From NCBI GenBank assembly GCA_003024985.2, contig PXIH01S0007869.1: a DNA stretch of 14,258 nucleotides; one strand, given 5' to 3'. A program made the position numbers and the translations under genes. The notes beneath the pieces were generated by a model. The model saw nothing but the letters and a program-made list of their open reading frames with translations, did not search any database and was not told the origin of the DNA. Below are positions 1 through 11,661 of this stretch, piece after piece; the stretch's first letter is position 1; every line of letters starts with the position of its first letter. This DNA comes from Euperipatoides rowelli (taxonomy: Eukaryota; Onychophora; Udeonychophora; Euonychophora; Peripatopsidae).

Positions 1-537
1 CTACCTTTATTAGCTTAATTTTTTTTTTAATTTTGAAGTTTAAAGAGAATGAGTCTATACATTTCTGTCTAAAAGACGGAGTTTTACTTATGATATATGA
101 TTGTGCATGACATAGAAAGAAATAAAAAACAAAGTTGAGAACAATACTTTTTAAAAAAACAAAAACCTAATGTATTCTTATTAATAATGCCTTCAAGTTC
201 AACATATACCTAATTAATTCAATGCTGTTTCATTATTATCTTCAATTTTAAATCTTTATATTTTTATTAATAGAATTAGAAACTAAAAAAATATACTGGG
301 CGAAACTTCAGTAGCTGACTTTCTTTACATCCGCCTTTTTAGCTAGATAACTTTCAACTTAAGTTGCCCTGGCAAGTAAAGCTGTGCACTAACACTATTT
401 TACCAGACTCAATTTTGATGGTTTTTCTTCCATTTAATTCTGTCATCCTTCACTGTCATTATCTTTTTCTTCCTCAGATGAACTAACGGATTATTGGGGC
501 TCAAAATTATATGGTGGTTTATTATATTTTATTATTA

Positions 538-600
538 TTGCAAGAATTATACAATTTAAAAATATGATGCTCGTAACGCTATGGGAATGTGAGCAGTCTA
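538..600 (+). repeat. Copy 1 of a ~60-bp dispersed repeat
   Basis: This stretch resembles 9598-9655 in the same orientation. Shared blocks include GCAA, AATTAT, a near-identical CAATTTAAAAATA word and GCTATGGGAA followed by GTGA. One two-base gap is needed. The two copies lie about 9 kb apart in different introns. No terminal inverted repeats or coding potential are visible, so the class is unknown. It is probably the remnant of an interspersed repeat family. Confidence 0.45.
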
Positions 601-1745
601 CAGAAAGTTTCCAGTAGTTGGTCTTTTAACATCATGCATTGTATCTGCACGGTGAAATTAATTCTTAATAAAACTTTTAAAAAAATAGCACTTTAAAAGC
701 TAGTAATTCAAAATAAATTAAATATTATTAGCAATATATTTAACAACATTTTGTAAATTATGGTGTAGAGTGGACTCATCCTTTAATTAATGAAATTAGC
801 ATTTGTCAAAATCGTGAATCATCTTTAGGTAAGTTGAAAAGTTATTTCAGTCCATTTATATTTATAGTGTAGCTATAGGCCTCTGGCCTTTGTACATTTG
901 AATCACTTTCCCAAACAAAAAGTAAAATAACTAATGAAAACATTTAAGCAGCTGACTTATAATTTTAAATGCTTGTTTTTTTTACCCCTGCGTGCATTTA
1001 AAGTTAATTACTTAGCACCACTATTATGCAATTAATTAGTCTACTATTTTATTAAAAGTAGAAGAGCAGCTAGTTGTATAAATACGTAATATACAATTAT
1101 GAAATAAAATAAGGAATTCTATTAGTATAAAAACAAACTTCTTTATCTTTATTTTTAATTATTATTTTAATTATTGATTTTTCAATAGCTTTTGAAAATT
1201 ATTGGTCTAGCTAAAAGCATCTAGCGATCGACAAGTAGATTGCGATCGTTATTGACACCTCTGCTTTAAAGTTTTACAAGTGCCTAGTCTCCCAAGAAGC
1301 ATTTATTTTAGTCACATTCACATGGCCACATTGTATAGTAGCTTTATCTTTTTCTACATTCCGCCACAACCCTCTGATAACGGATGAATTTATTTTTTTG
1401 ATCGCTTTTGTCTTTTTACTCAAATTCCATTAAACATGCACAGCCTGTTATTGTTTAAAACTTATCCAGTGTGTGCTAGTTAAGCTTGAAACAGAATATT
1501 AAGAAAATAAATACTGCTTGCGAGACTAAACGCTATTTAAAGTTTTGACCCTGCCTTTGTACACAGTCCTATTTTATCATTGCTTTGTGTTTAATACACG
1601 TCATTAAAGTCACTGAATATATGAAAAACCAAAGAAAGTTTATAAAAAAGGTCTCATTTTTTATGCAAATTGCAAAGTTACTTTATGGCAATTTGTGGTT
1701 TTAAAAAGCAACATATATAGCTTTAAAACTGTTTTTTTTCTCTTC

Positions 1746-1762
1746 CCCCCCCCCCCNCCCCN
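1746..1762. repeat. Poly-C run with ambiguous bases
   Basis: A C homopolymer contains three N or N-adjacent breaks and follows a T-rich tract, making a long polypyrimidine stretch of about 1730-1762. The N bases show that the assembly is uncertain in length and content here. It is a low-complexity tract with no inferred function. Confidence 0.8.
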
Positions 1763-2475
1763 CAACAAGCATTTTAACATTAATCCCAAAGAAAACTATG
1801 ATCTTCCAGTAATAATCAAGAATGAAAAGCCTGGCACACCTTCTTAAAAGTTCCCATTAGATTATAATAGTGGAAAGATTGTTATTCTATTCAAATTAAT
1901 TAGCATTAAGTGTTGTAATATCTCAATTCAAGGAAGCAACACTACAGTTCTAAAAATATATTACATATTTTCCTCTTATTTTAAAGAGAGCAATAACTGG
2001 CCTTTACTTCTTGCATGATGATTAGTACAAGTATGCTACCTTATTGGACTTTGATTTTGTAAAATACAATAGACCCTGACCTGATATTTTCTTTTTTTTT
2101 TTATTTTATTTAATATATTTTAAATTATTTTTTTATCAGTACTTGGGGAGTGGAGTAAGATTTGGCGAATACTAACAATAATTGGTCAAATACTGAATAT
2201 TTTGAAGCCTAACGGAATAAGACGAATACTGAATAGTAACCAAATATTTGTTTCTTCCCATACCTCAACGTTATGTCAATACCTCAATATTGCTTATATT
2301 AGCAAATGCAAATTAAAAAAAAATAATGTAGTGAGCATCAAGGGTCTCCTCATTTCCGTTGTAACATACAAGAACTACTTTACTAGAATACCTCAATATA
2401 ATATCAGCCTACCTCAACATTCCTCAGTGATTACTCGGGCTTTTTATCAATTTTCAAACAATATTTTTGCAAATA

Positions 2476-2769
2476 AGAAACAAACTTTAAATGTATTTTT
2501 TATTTTAGTTTTTGTAAGGAATTAAAGTATCCTAATTACAAAAAAAAAAAAAGATTTTTTTTTAATTAATAATTTTCGTAATGTTGGGTAAATTACTCGA
2601 TTTTGAAAAACAGACTATCCCATGACACATCTGAATAAATAATAGTGAATCTAAATAAGATAGAAACAAACTTTAAATATATTTTTTAATTTTATTTTTT
2701 GTAAGGAATTCAATTATCCAAATTAAAAAAAATCTAACAAAGTGATTATTTTTAATTAATATTTATCGA
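2476..2769 (+). repeat. Tandem-like direct duplication, two ~105-bp units
   Basis: Unit A (about 2476-2579) and unit B (about 2662-2769) share the order AGAAACAAACTTTAAAT, an AT-rich stretch, TTTTTGTAAGGAATT, a TATCC or TTATCC word, an A run, TTTTTAATTAAT and a TCG at the end. They are separated by about 80 bp of unrelated sequence. Divergence is moderate and concentrated in homopolymers. The units could be two copies of an AT-rich satellite or MITE remnant, or a local segmental duplication. No coding capacity is seen. Confidence 0.7.
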
Positions 2770-3302
2770 AAAGTCACCAATAAAAAAAATATTAAAAAAA
2801 TCACGAATTTCTTATATTAACCCTTATAGTGGCTTTTTTGTTTGACTCACATTTTTTTTTTTTTTTAATATTTTTAAAATCTGCATTAAATTTTGATTTT
2901 AAAAATGTATAAGTTTATAATGTTTTATAATATTTTTATTAGGCCACCTTAAATTCAAAATTTGATAAATATGATGGCCTATACCATAGGCCTAATTATC
3001 CCTGCATATGTGCAAAAAAATCATTATATATTCGTGTAAACCATTTTAATTTTTTTTCTATTTTTCTAATCGAAATTTAAAATAAATTGATTTTTGTTTT
3101 TTATTGTGGAGCGGTAGAATCCAAATTCTCTGAATTTGAGTGGAGTGGAAAGAGTTAAATCATGTTATAGCAATTTAATGTGATAAGACCATTTCATTGC
3201 TATAAGAGAGTAAATGAAAAGCACTCCAACATTGGAAGTCTTTGAATCTAATACTTTGTTCCACAGAACTGCAAACACTTGGTACAAATAAATGGTCAGA
3301 CA

Positions 3303-3368
3303 GAAATAAAACGTAGAATACTTTTAGGTTTCCATACAGCGATGACAACAGCTTCAGGAATAAATACA
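3303..3368 (+). pseudogene. Possible LINE reverse-transcriptase relic (about 22 codons)
   Basis: Read on the + strand this short frame gives E-I-K-R-R-I-L-L-G, then T-A-M-T, before a TGA at 3369-3371. In many non-LTR retrotransposons an EIKRR-(I/L)-LLGR-x-AMT type segment follows the reverse-transcriptase catalytic core, shortly before the LYG-x-E motif. The resemblance is only about 15 residues long and the downstream LYG motif is not present, so this is at best a decayed fragment. The flanks, on both frames and strands, add no support. It could be chance. Confidence 0.3.
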
Positions 3369-4349
3369 TGAAGAAAATAGCATTCATAATAAAAATCGGA
3401 TAAAGATTAAAATGTGCAAATATTTATTTTGAATAATACTTGCACATGTAAAATAAATTAGCATAAAAATGTAACTAATTCACTTTCGTTAAGCCAGGCT
3501 TGCAAAATAGGCTAGTCTAGTGGTCTGAGATGAGTGAAAAATTCTCTGGACAAGTCAGTTTTTAAACTTGATTGTCCATGGGACAAGTGATAAAAATTTC
3601 AAATTATCCGGAATTTTTTTTTGTTCAATTATATTTGTATAACAAGACCGAGTCTTATAATTAAATACTTTTACTGTATTTAAAAATGTTATTTAGTGTA
3701 GGCTATTTAAAAAATATATACAGTATATATTACCGTATTACATAATCTCAAGCAATTGACATTTTGTAATATTTTCTAGAAAGTAAATTTTTCCCAATTT
3801 GATTAAAAAAAAATCTGCTGAATAAAGAAAACAAACTTTTATAAAGACACCTTGAAAACATATTTAACAGTTTGTCAAGGAAAAGACAAAAGAGCAAGTG
3901 AGAAGACTTTCATGAGTTATTTTAGAGCCAGAATCAGTTTATCTCTAAATGCGTAATTTAAACTTTTAATTTTTTTAAAAAAAATACTTTTATTAAAATA
4001 ATACTTTGAGATCTTTAATTAAAAAATGGATTTACACTTTGATTTGCCATGGATAATAAACAGTAAGAAATTGATATAAGATTTTTAGTTTTAACAATAT
4101 TTAAAATGACCGAGATTAAGATTTTAAAATTATTATTAAAAGTTTATTCTTTATACCAGAACAAACTTATTTTATCTATTTGTTTTTAACTTAATACATT
4201 GTTTAATTATTTAATTTTTATTTTGAAACTTTTAGTACTGTAAAAATAAAGTGATAACTTTATAATTTGGAGAAAACAAGTGACATTTCGAAAATTTACA
4301 AGTCTGGTTAAGCTAATAAGCCTATTTATTCATTCATTCGTTTACGTTC

Positions 4350-4367
4350 TATAGATGGCCATCTATA
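4350..4367. repeat. 18-bp perfect palindrome
   Basis: TATAGATGGCCATCTATA reads identically on both strands. It lies 11 bp left of the 4379-5317 element. An 11-base word CATTCGTTTAC at 4335-4345 also recurs inverted at 5347-5357, beyond the right end of that element. The element or its insertion context may therefore extend slightly past the TA borders chosen here. Confidence 0.6.
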
Positions 4368-4562
4368 TCACAACCTTAGGGGTAAGGGGGGCACCTTGGC
4401 ACGATTTTCAGTACCGTATATGATTTTTGTAATTTTTATTTATTTTTTTACCACCAAATTTCATGTGTATGATACTTAAACACTTCCTCTTATAATAAAA
4501 AATAAGAAACAATTATCTACAGTAGATAATTTTTTAAAAAATATTTTAGTAAACCCTTTAAA

Positions 4563-4602
4563 TGTCCCAAGGTGCCCCATTGGGTGGGGGCACCTTGAGA
4601 CA
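4563..4602. repeat. Internal inverted repeat of the GGGGCACCTTGGGACA motif
   Basis: TGTCCCAAGGTGCCCC at 4563-4578 pairs with the complementary motif at 4587-4602 with one mismatch and an 8-base loop. Arm orientation is outward from the usual transposon end, as if two element ends abut here. It could be the junction of two neighbouring insertions of one family. Confidence 0.8.
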
Positions 4603-4894
4603 AATCAAATATGTTTCTTCAATAGATTAAAATTCATACTTTTCAATACTTATTTTCACAATAATAATGCAATGTGCTTTTTGTAAATTTATTTAATGAA
4701 AAATTAAAAAATTGCACAAAAATTTGTGGACCCTTCTAAAAAATTATCAAAACTTGCTTTAATTATTGTATTTATCTAAATCATTGGAGTTAAAATGTTA
4801 AATTAGGAAAATCTCTTTGCTAACAGATTTTATATTTAATATATTGCAATTTTTCATCATTAAATAGCCACTGTAAAACAGAAATGCCTTTTGG

Positions 4895-4923
4895 GGTACC
4901 TTGGGACAATGTCCCAAGGTACC
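4895..4923. repeat. Perfect 29-bp palindrome of the same motif
   Basis: GGTACCTTGGGACA at 4895-4908 and its exact complement at 4910-4923 flank a single A. The sequence is a variant (GGTACC instead of GGGCACC) of the end motif of the surrounding element. Compensatory identity of the variant in both arms suggests the arms arose by an inverted duplication or were homogenised, not by independent insertion. Confidence 0.85.
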
Positions 4924-6944
4924 TCATCAAGGTATGCGTATGTCCCAACATGCTCCAAACAGTCAACTTGCTCGTAAAATTTGCCATGGGGTTATGTTTA
5001 TTTGTATCATGCTATTTTTATTGTGAATATAACAAATGTATTTATTTATTTTACCCTACTTTGAATTTAGGTAAACTTGTTTTGTTATATTAAAAATTAA
5101 ATCCTGAAACGGTCACACAATGTTACTCAGTATCATTAAAAGTGAAGAAAGTTAGATAAATTCTACCGTTTTAACTTTAATGATCTCAAAACTTAGCAAC
5201 AGATTGTCAATGATGCCACCTATGTCTACCCAAGAGCACTCAATGCTACTGTCAAACCAGTGGCTAAAAATCGTATTGTCACAAAGTGGGCTATGTCCCA
5301 AGGTGCCCCCTTCCCCCTACTATAAAAATATGTTTGTGAAATAAATGTAAACGAATGTGCTGAGGCCAATACTGACTTAATGGAGGAATTACTGAGATAA
5401 AATGATTCATTATAATGTTTAGATGCAATCAACCAATTCATTTATTTACAGACTTATAAAATGATTGTCTGCTTGCTTAATAAATGGCAAGCAAGCGGGG
5501 TGCTGTAGTTCGGTCAATCTTTCAAATTTTTGTCATGAAATTCGTGTAGACTTCCTCCAGCCGTGAGGACTAAATCCCTACCTTCCATCTAGTAAATACT
5601 GTATTTATTTGTTACAAAAAAAAAACTTCGAAATAAACTAATTAGACCTGCATAAACTGAAATAACATTTTTTAATTAAAAAACAAAAACATTGTGTGGC
5701 TTGGATTGAAATTATGTCTATCATGATGTGTTTCTAATCTCAGCAATGTCACGTGGCTTCACTTTTAAATTTAAGGAGAGTTTGTTATTATTTTTTTTTA
5801 ATTTCCAATTCGTTTTTCATTATAATGATAAATGTATCTATTCATTTACAATAAAAAAAATTGGGGAATTTGAAAGGTGAAATTTTTGTTGATTCAATCA
5901 CCAACATACTTTAATCAAATTGCAGACTATTAATAAATGTGAAATCTTATCACTGAAATAATAGAGAATGCTAGTCATTCCAAATTTTCTGTTCTGTATT
6001 GCACCTAGGAGCTAATTAGGATAGTTGTGTGTACAATAAAAATACTAGAACCAATTTTTGGGGAGGACTCTATGATTAAAACTTGGAGACTGTAATCATT
6101 TGAATGTTTCATCTTTAGTCAGATAGCATGGAAGAACTGTTTCAATGCTCCATTATTATTTGTGTTGTTTTCCAAACAGAAAATGTACAAGTTTGTGTCA
6201 ACCAGATTGAAGGAAGGGAATACCATGATGTAGACTACCTGAATCTTGTTGAATTCTAGTAGTTCCTGTGGCTGTAAAATCCATTCCACATCAAAATTGT
6301 GTAAACATTCCTACTTCACAGTCTGTCCTTGCTATTTAAAAAATGGTTTAAAATTCATGTTATTCTTTTAATAAAGATAATTTTACCGTAATTGTAATAC
6401 AGTAGTTAATCATTGTTAGTAATTAGTTCACTTCTCTTTACTACATGATTTCTTTGAAATCATAGTGGCATGACGGTCTACCTGGCACCTTACTCCAAAT
6501 TTCTTCAAATAGTAAAATTCAAAGGCAAAATAAAGTCTTAGAGGTACTGTTTATTTTTGGTTTTTCATCCATAGTAACTTTTCCGGCAAAATTAATTTCT
6601 ATATATTAGCTTGTAAATTTTTTTATTTTATATAAAGTTTATTAATAGATTGTACATGGTACTTGTGTTGGGATTTTTTAGTATATACATGAGTGAAATA
6701 CAATTTCAATATAAACAATTAAATATGTTATGACAGTTTGTATAAAAAAATTAATGGGAGTGGGGAACATTTTCACCCCGGATATTTGAGCTATTGTCAA
6801 TTGATACTATTTTTATGTCTACACCCATTATTTGAATTAAATTAACTACAGTAATCTTTTTAGTAATAATTTACACAAAACTGATCAAAATTTATTTTTT
6901 TTTAAAACTGGTAATGTTAATGTTTTTTTTTTTTTTTTTTGTAA

Positions 6945-7097
<153 letters not shown>

Positions 7098-7206
7098 TAA
7101 GAAGTCTTAAATTGACATTTCCTATTAGCCAACAACTAAAAAAAACAATTTTGGAATCCTATGTTTTGAATCATACTCTCTTCAGTAATAACGCTCGATA
7201 AATAAT

Positions 7207-7565
7207 ATTTGGTAACCATGTATACTGTATTATAAACAACATTATCAGGCAATTTGGTGAGCACTACAGACTTCTATGTATTTAATGACCACATCTATAG
7301 TAACAGCAATGACTTCATACTTTATTTAATAACCATATTATGGTAACATCATTCTGATTTCTGTGTATTTGATGACCACATCTAAATGTTACAACACTAA
7401 TATCAGACTTAGATTTGGTGACAACATTTGTGGTAACAGTCTTAAATATTGTGAACACATTATCTTTCTCTATTTGATGACATCTACAATTCACATTTTG
7501 TGATCACATGTAAGGTAGTAGTACTAACAACACACTGGCAACAATTACAGTATATTTGGCAACCA
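7207..7565 (+). repeat. Decayed minisatellite, unit about 43-46 bp
   Basis: An ATTTGRTGACCACAT-like word recurs at 7207, 7252, 7280, 7324, 7367, 7413, 7472, 7495 and 7554. The best-preserved units start at 7280, 7324, 7367 and 7413 (spacing 44, 43, 46) and share ATTTRATRACCA, then TGGTAACA or a variant, then a CTT/CTG-rich end. Outer units are shorter or degenerate. This looks like an old tandem array inside the VCP intron, immediately left of the 7651-9086 transposon. No function is inferred. Confidence 0.6.
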
Positions 7566-7650
7566 TTAAATATAATCACTCCAAATTCAAAAACCTAAAG
7601 AAATTGTCTCTAGTTCAGATTAGGAACATTTTTAATTCTACAAAAATGAA

Positions 7651-9086
7651 TATAAGGCTGGCGCTAAACAGATCGTCCTGATGACTTGCGTTGCCTTCAG
7701 TCAAATTCGTTGAAAATAAAATAGACCTGTGTCACCCACAATTAGCGTTACCTCACAGTGTTTTTTAAACTTGGGGCAGCATCTGCTTTTTGACACGTAA
7801 CTGGCTGCACCTTCATTGTTTACAATCCACACAACAAGGTGAAGGTAACATACTTGCTTGTTAGGTCCTTTTACTGAGTTTGTTGGAAAAAAGGAAAAAG
7901 TGCAAGCATACTGTTTATGGGTTCATTCCTTAAACCAAATACGAGCTACAGCTGGCCAATTGCGTAATTTTGTTGCTATATAAACTTTATTGATTGAAAT
8001 AAAATAAAACAAAGTAGAAACTTTGGTTAATTAAACCCGATTATCATTTTTTTTTTTAATTCAATAATTTTACTTAAAAGATTTTATACTTAAAAAATAG
8101 AATGTCTTTCATTGAGCATGTATTTAGAAAAAAAGAAAAAATCCACCTGTGCGCTTTTTTTTGTTTAGTTTACAATTGCTTCATTCAATTTAATAGATTA
8201 GAAAGTAAAAAATAATCTAATGTAATAAGCAAGTTTGGTCATGTTCGGTTTGTGTCACGCTTTCGGCTTTCTTTGGCGTTGCTCGCTAACAAATTACTTT
8301 AATCAATTTAATTATTTTAAAATATATTCTCACGGGAGGTGGGCAACCAATAGGGGTGGGGCATTTTTCCCCGTCATTTTTGACGGGATTTTAATCTAGT
8401 TTAAATATAAAATGTCAAGTAAAAGTATAAACATTAAAAATACAGTAATTATACTCGAACATTTAAAAAGTTGTACAATAGCTGGTGTAATGGGTAGAAA
8501 ATATAACTCATCTTGACGTCGTCAGCTTAAAATATAGTGGTTGTAATAATGATCTCCAGTGTTGTTATTTTTTTCATTGAATGGGGGGGGGGAGGAAAAA
8601 ACTGAGAAATAATTGAGAAAATAAACTTTTTAGACAATTCTTAATTCGTCATTTTATTTATATGTCTAGGATTTTATTCTATGAATTACTTTTTTTTTTT
8701 TAATACTCCAGGAAATAAAATGTCTCGCAAGCAAATTAGAACATTGTTGAAGTAGCTACTGTAAGCTGCGTAAAGTTTTCAAATTAAGAAAGCAAGATGT
8801 CGGACAGGAACAGGAAATAGTAAATGACCAACGGGAGGCAACTCATGTTGTGTTTGGTGCACAGCATTGAAAACAATGTTGTATAAAAATGTGGGTGTGG
8901 TTTCACTGGTAGTTGAAGCAGAAATTTTAAAGCCAGCTTTATATTTATTTCCTCTGAAAACGACCATAGGTCAACGCAAAACCGCCGCGCTTTCCAGTGT
9001 GGTGCAGCTCATTAAAACCTATCTTGTTTAAAGTCATCATGAGGCAACTCTAGTCATTGTGACCGCTATGTAGCACCAGCCTTATA
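7651..9086. mobile_element. TIR DNA transposon, non-autonomous, interrupted by a Helitron
   Basis: The two ends form ~46-bp terminal inverted repeats: 7651-7696 and the complement of 9042-9086 both begin TATAAGGCTGG and end GTTGCCT, with roughly three quarters identity and one indel. If AGGCTGG is the true end, TA borders lie on both sides, as for Tc1/mariner-type elements. If GGCTGG is the end, the flanks are TAA and TTA, which would suit a PIF/Harbinger element with a mutated three-base duplication. I cannot decide between them. The interior holds no recognisable DDE transposase; a 62-codon minus-strand open frame at 8779-8967 matches nothing I know. A 184-bp Helitron (8216-8399) sits in the middle, so the uninterrupted element would be about 1.25 kb. 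It is somewhat richer in GC than the flanking intron. Confidence 0.7.
8216..8399 (+). mobile_element. Short non-autonomous Helitron, copy 1
   Basis: The 5' end starts with TCTAATGTAATAAGCAAG directly after an A (8215). The 3' end is a hairpin (CCCGTCA, TTTT loop, TGACGGG at 8370-8387), eight bases later CTAG (8396-8399), then T (8400). This fits the Helitron hallmarks: 5' TC, 3' hairpin followed by CTRR, insertion between A and T, and no target duplication. Copy 2 at 9304-9533 shares the first ~65 and last ~75 bases, including GCAAGTTTGGTCAT, GTCACGCTTTCGGC and GTGGGCAACCAAT. At 184 bp it has no Rep/helicase gene and would need one in trans. It lies within the 7651-9086 transposon and so is younger than that insertion. 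Confidence 0.75.
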
Positions 9087-9100
9087 AAGATAATTTTTCC

Positions 9101-9194
9101 AAAAAAAAAAATTCTGTATACCCAAGCCAGGAATTAAACCTGGGTTTCCCACTTTCCAGGCAGTTGCACTAAACCTCCGTTACTCCAGCTGTCC
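9101..9194 (-). repeat. tRNA-derived SINE head or tRNA pseudogene
   Basis: On the minus strand the sequence reads like a tRNA gene. There is a box A-like TGGAGTAACGG (complement of 9177-9187), a 36-base spacer, and a box B-like GGTTTAATTCC (complement of 9130-9140; consensus GGTTCGANTCC, two differences). CTGCCTGGAAAGTGGG lies between them and a short CCTGG/CCAGG stem surrounds box B. About 20 bases past box B's arm there is a T run (plus-strand A run 9101-9111) that could end a Pol III transcript. The cloverleaf is imperfect and the box B deviates from a functional tRNA, so a SINE head or retro-pseudogene is more likely than a working tRNA. Confidence 0.65.
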
Positions 9195-9303
9195 AAATTA
9201 TTTATGACAAAACTGCACTCAAATTTTTTTTAAGATATAAGAAATGAAGAATTCCAAACTTTTAATTTGTGCATATACAAGATTATTCCATTAATGCCGT
9301 TAA

Positions 9304-9533
9304 TCTTTCTAATATAATAAAAGGCAAGTTTGGTCATTGTGTCACGCTTTCGGCAATCTTTGGCGAGCCGAAGATGTTTTTGACTGGCTTTTAAACTATT
9401 GTAAAAAGATTTGGAACTAAAAATCGAGAGATTCGTTTTTAAACTAACAAAGGAAGTGGGCAACCAATGGGGATAGGGGGGGCAAAGAAACGGTTTTTTA
9501 AAATCCGTCATTTTTGACGGGCTTTTAATCTAG
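9304..9533 (+). mobile_element. Short non-autonomous Helitron, copy 2
   Basis: This second member of the 8216-8399 family has the same orientation and lies in the same intron. It starts TCTTTCTAATATAATAAAAG after an A (9303) and ends with a CCGTCA/TGACGG hairpin (9505-9520), nine bases, CTAG (9530-9533), and then T (9534). Its termini match copy 1 closely, but the middle (about 9370-9460) is unrelated and about 45 bp longer. Conserved ends with a divergent interior are typical of non-autonomous Helitrons that have captured or exchanged internal sequence. No protein is encoded. Confidence 0.75.
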
Positions 9534-9597
9534 TCTTTAAATAAAATACAATATGCTAATATAAAGAAAATTTTGTCTATTCTGTTTGTCACTAGTA

Positions 9598-9655
9598 ATG
9601 CAACAATTATGCAATTTAAAAATAGTGTGATAATGCTATGGGAAAGTGAAAATGC
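9598..9655 (+). repeat. Copy 2 of a ~60-bp dispersed repeat
   Basis: This stretch is similar, in the same orientation, to 538-600; see that entry for shared words. It lies between the second Helitron and the acceptor of the next VCP exon, so it is intronic. Confidence 0.45.
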
Positions 9656-9704
9656 CTGCTCACAAAGTAAACAACAATACTAATATCTCAATGATCATAA
9701 ATAA

Positions 9705-11202
<1,498 letters not shown>

Positions 11203-11661
11203 TAAGAATACATTTTTCTAATTAAATTAATGTACAATAATAATTGCTTTACAAACCATTTTTTCTGGATAGGTTTGAAATTCTGTTAACATTTTTTTTT
11301 AATATATTGTACATTGCTTAAAATTTTTAGATAAACTTTTTATTTTTTTCAATGTTTATGGTGATTGAACTTATTCTTTAAATTAGGTGGATAATCCATC
11401 AGTCTGTTTTCTCTGAATATCTCCATAGTGTATTATAACCTTGTGCATGCACAAATAGGCTCAAAGGAAATGGCTTTTTGTTTTGCTTGAATATAGGACA
11501 TTAGTTTATTCTTTATTAATATTTTAATAAAAAAAAATACTAATTTTTTTTTTTTTTTTACTTTCTTGAAATTTATATGTCTAGTTAACTTTCCAGGCTA
11601 ATCAGTTACTATGAATGGCTGTTAAATTTTTATAATAAATAATATATGAAAATAATATATA

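Larger units (their letters stand above)
4379..5317. mobile_element. Non-autonomous TIR element with repeated GGGGCACCTTGGGACA motifs
   Basis: The ends are inverted repeats. The left end reads GGGGTAAGGGGGGCACCTTGG and the complement of the right end reads GGGGGAAGGGGGCACCTTGG, with TA immediately outside each (4377-4378 and 5318-5319). The TA looks like a target duplication of the Tc1/mariner/pogo type; that assignment is inference. The same motif recurs inside: an inverted pair at 4563-4578 and 4587-4602 (15 of 16 bases paired, 8-base spacer), a palindrome at 4895-4923 (14-bp arms around one base), and a partial copy at 4941-4948. Order and orientation along the + strand are +, -, +, +, -, (-), -, as expected if shorter copies inserted into or recombined within longer ones. 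The open frames inside are short and unrecognisable, so no transposase is present. Confidence 0.65.

Noticed and set aside
2261-2420. Four TACCTCAA words (2261, 2280, 2389, 2410) that match the let-7 seed target
   Set aside because: They lie in an intron, not a 3' UTR, and form part of a locally repetitive sequence. No evidence that they are in a mature transcript.
2202-2525. 107-codon open frame on the + strand
   Set aside because: No domain, signal or family resemblance; composition is that of AT-rich intron sequence, and the 3' part is one unit of the 2476-2769 duplication.
3175-3387. 70-codon open frame on the - strand
   Set aside because: Hydrophobic chance frame; the only protein-like signal in this interval is on the opposite strand and is itself weak.
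4884-5093. 69-codon open frame on the + strand
   Set aside because: It starts across the 4895-4923 palindrome and continues into AT-rich sequence; no recognisable protein.
5226-5441. 71-codon open frame on the - strand
   Set aside because: It crosses the right end of the 4379-5317 element, so it cannot be one conserved gene; no motif seen.
6119-6320. About 65 stop-free codons on the - strand with slightly higher GC
   Set aside because: No homology I recognise, no clear splice sites or start context; lengths like this are expected occasionally in 14 kb.
8779-8967. 62-codon open frame on the - strand
   Set aside because: Lies inside the TIR transposon and lacks any DDE or Myb-like motif; treated as non-coding element interior.
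9230-9511. 93-codon open frame on the - strand
   Set aside because: Spans almost exactly the second Helitron, antisense to it; explained by the repeat.
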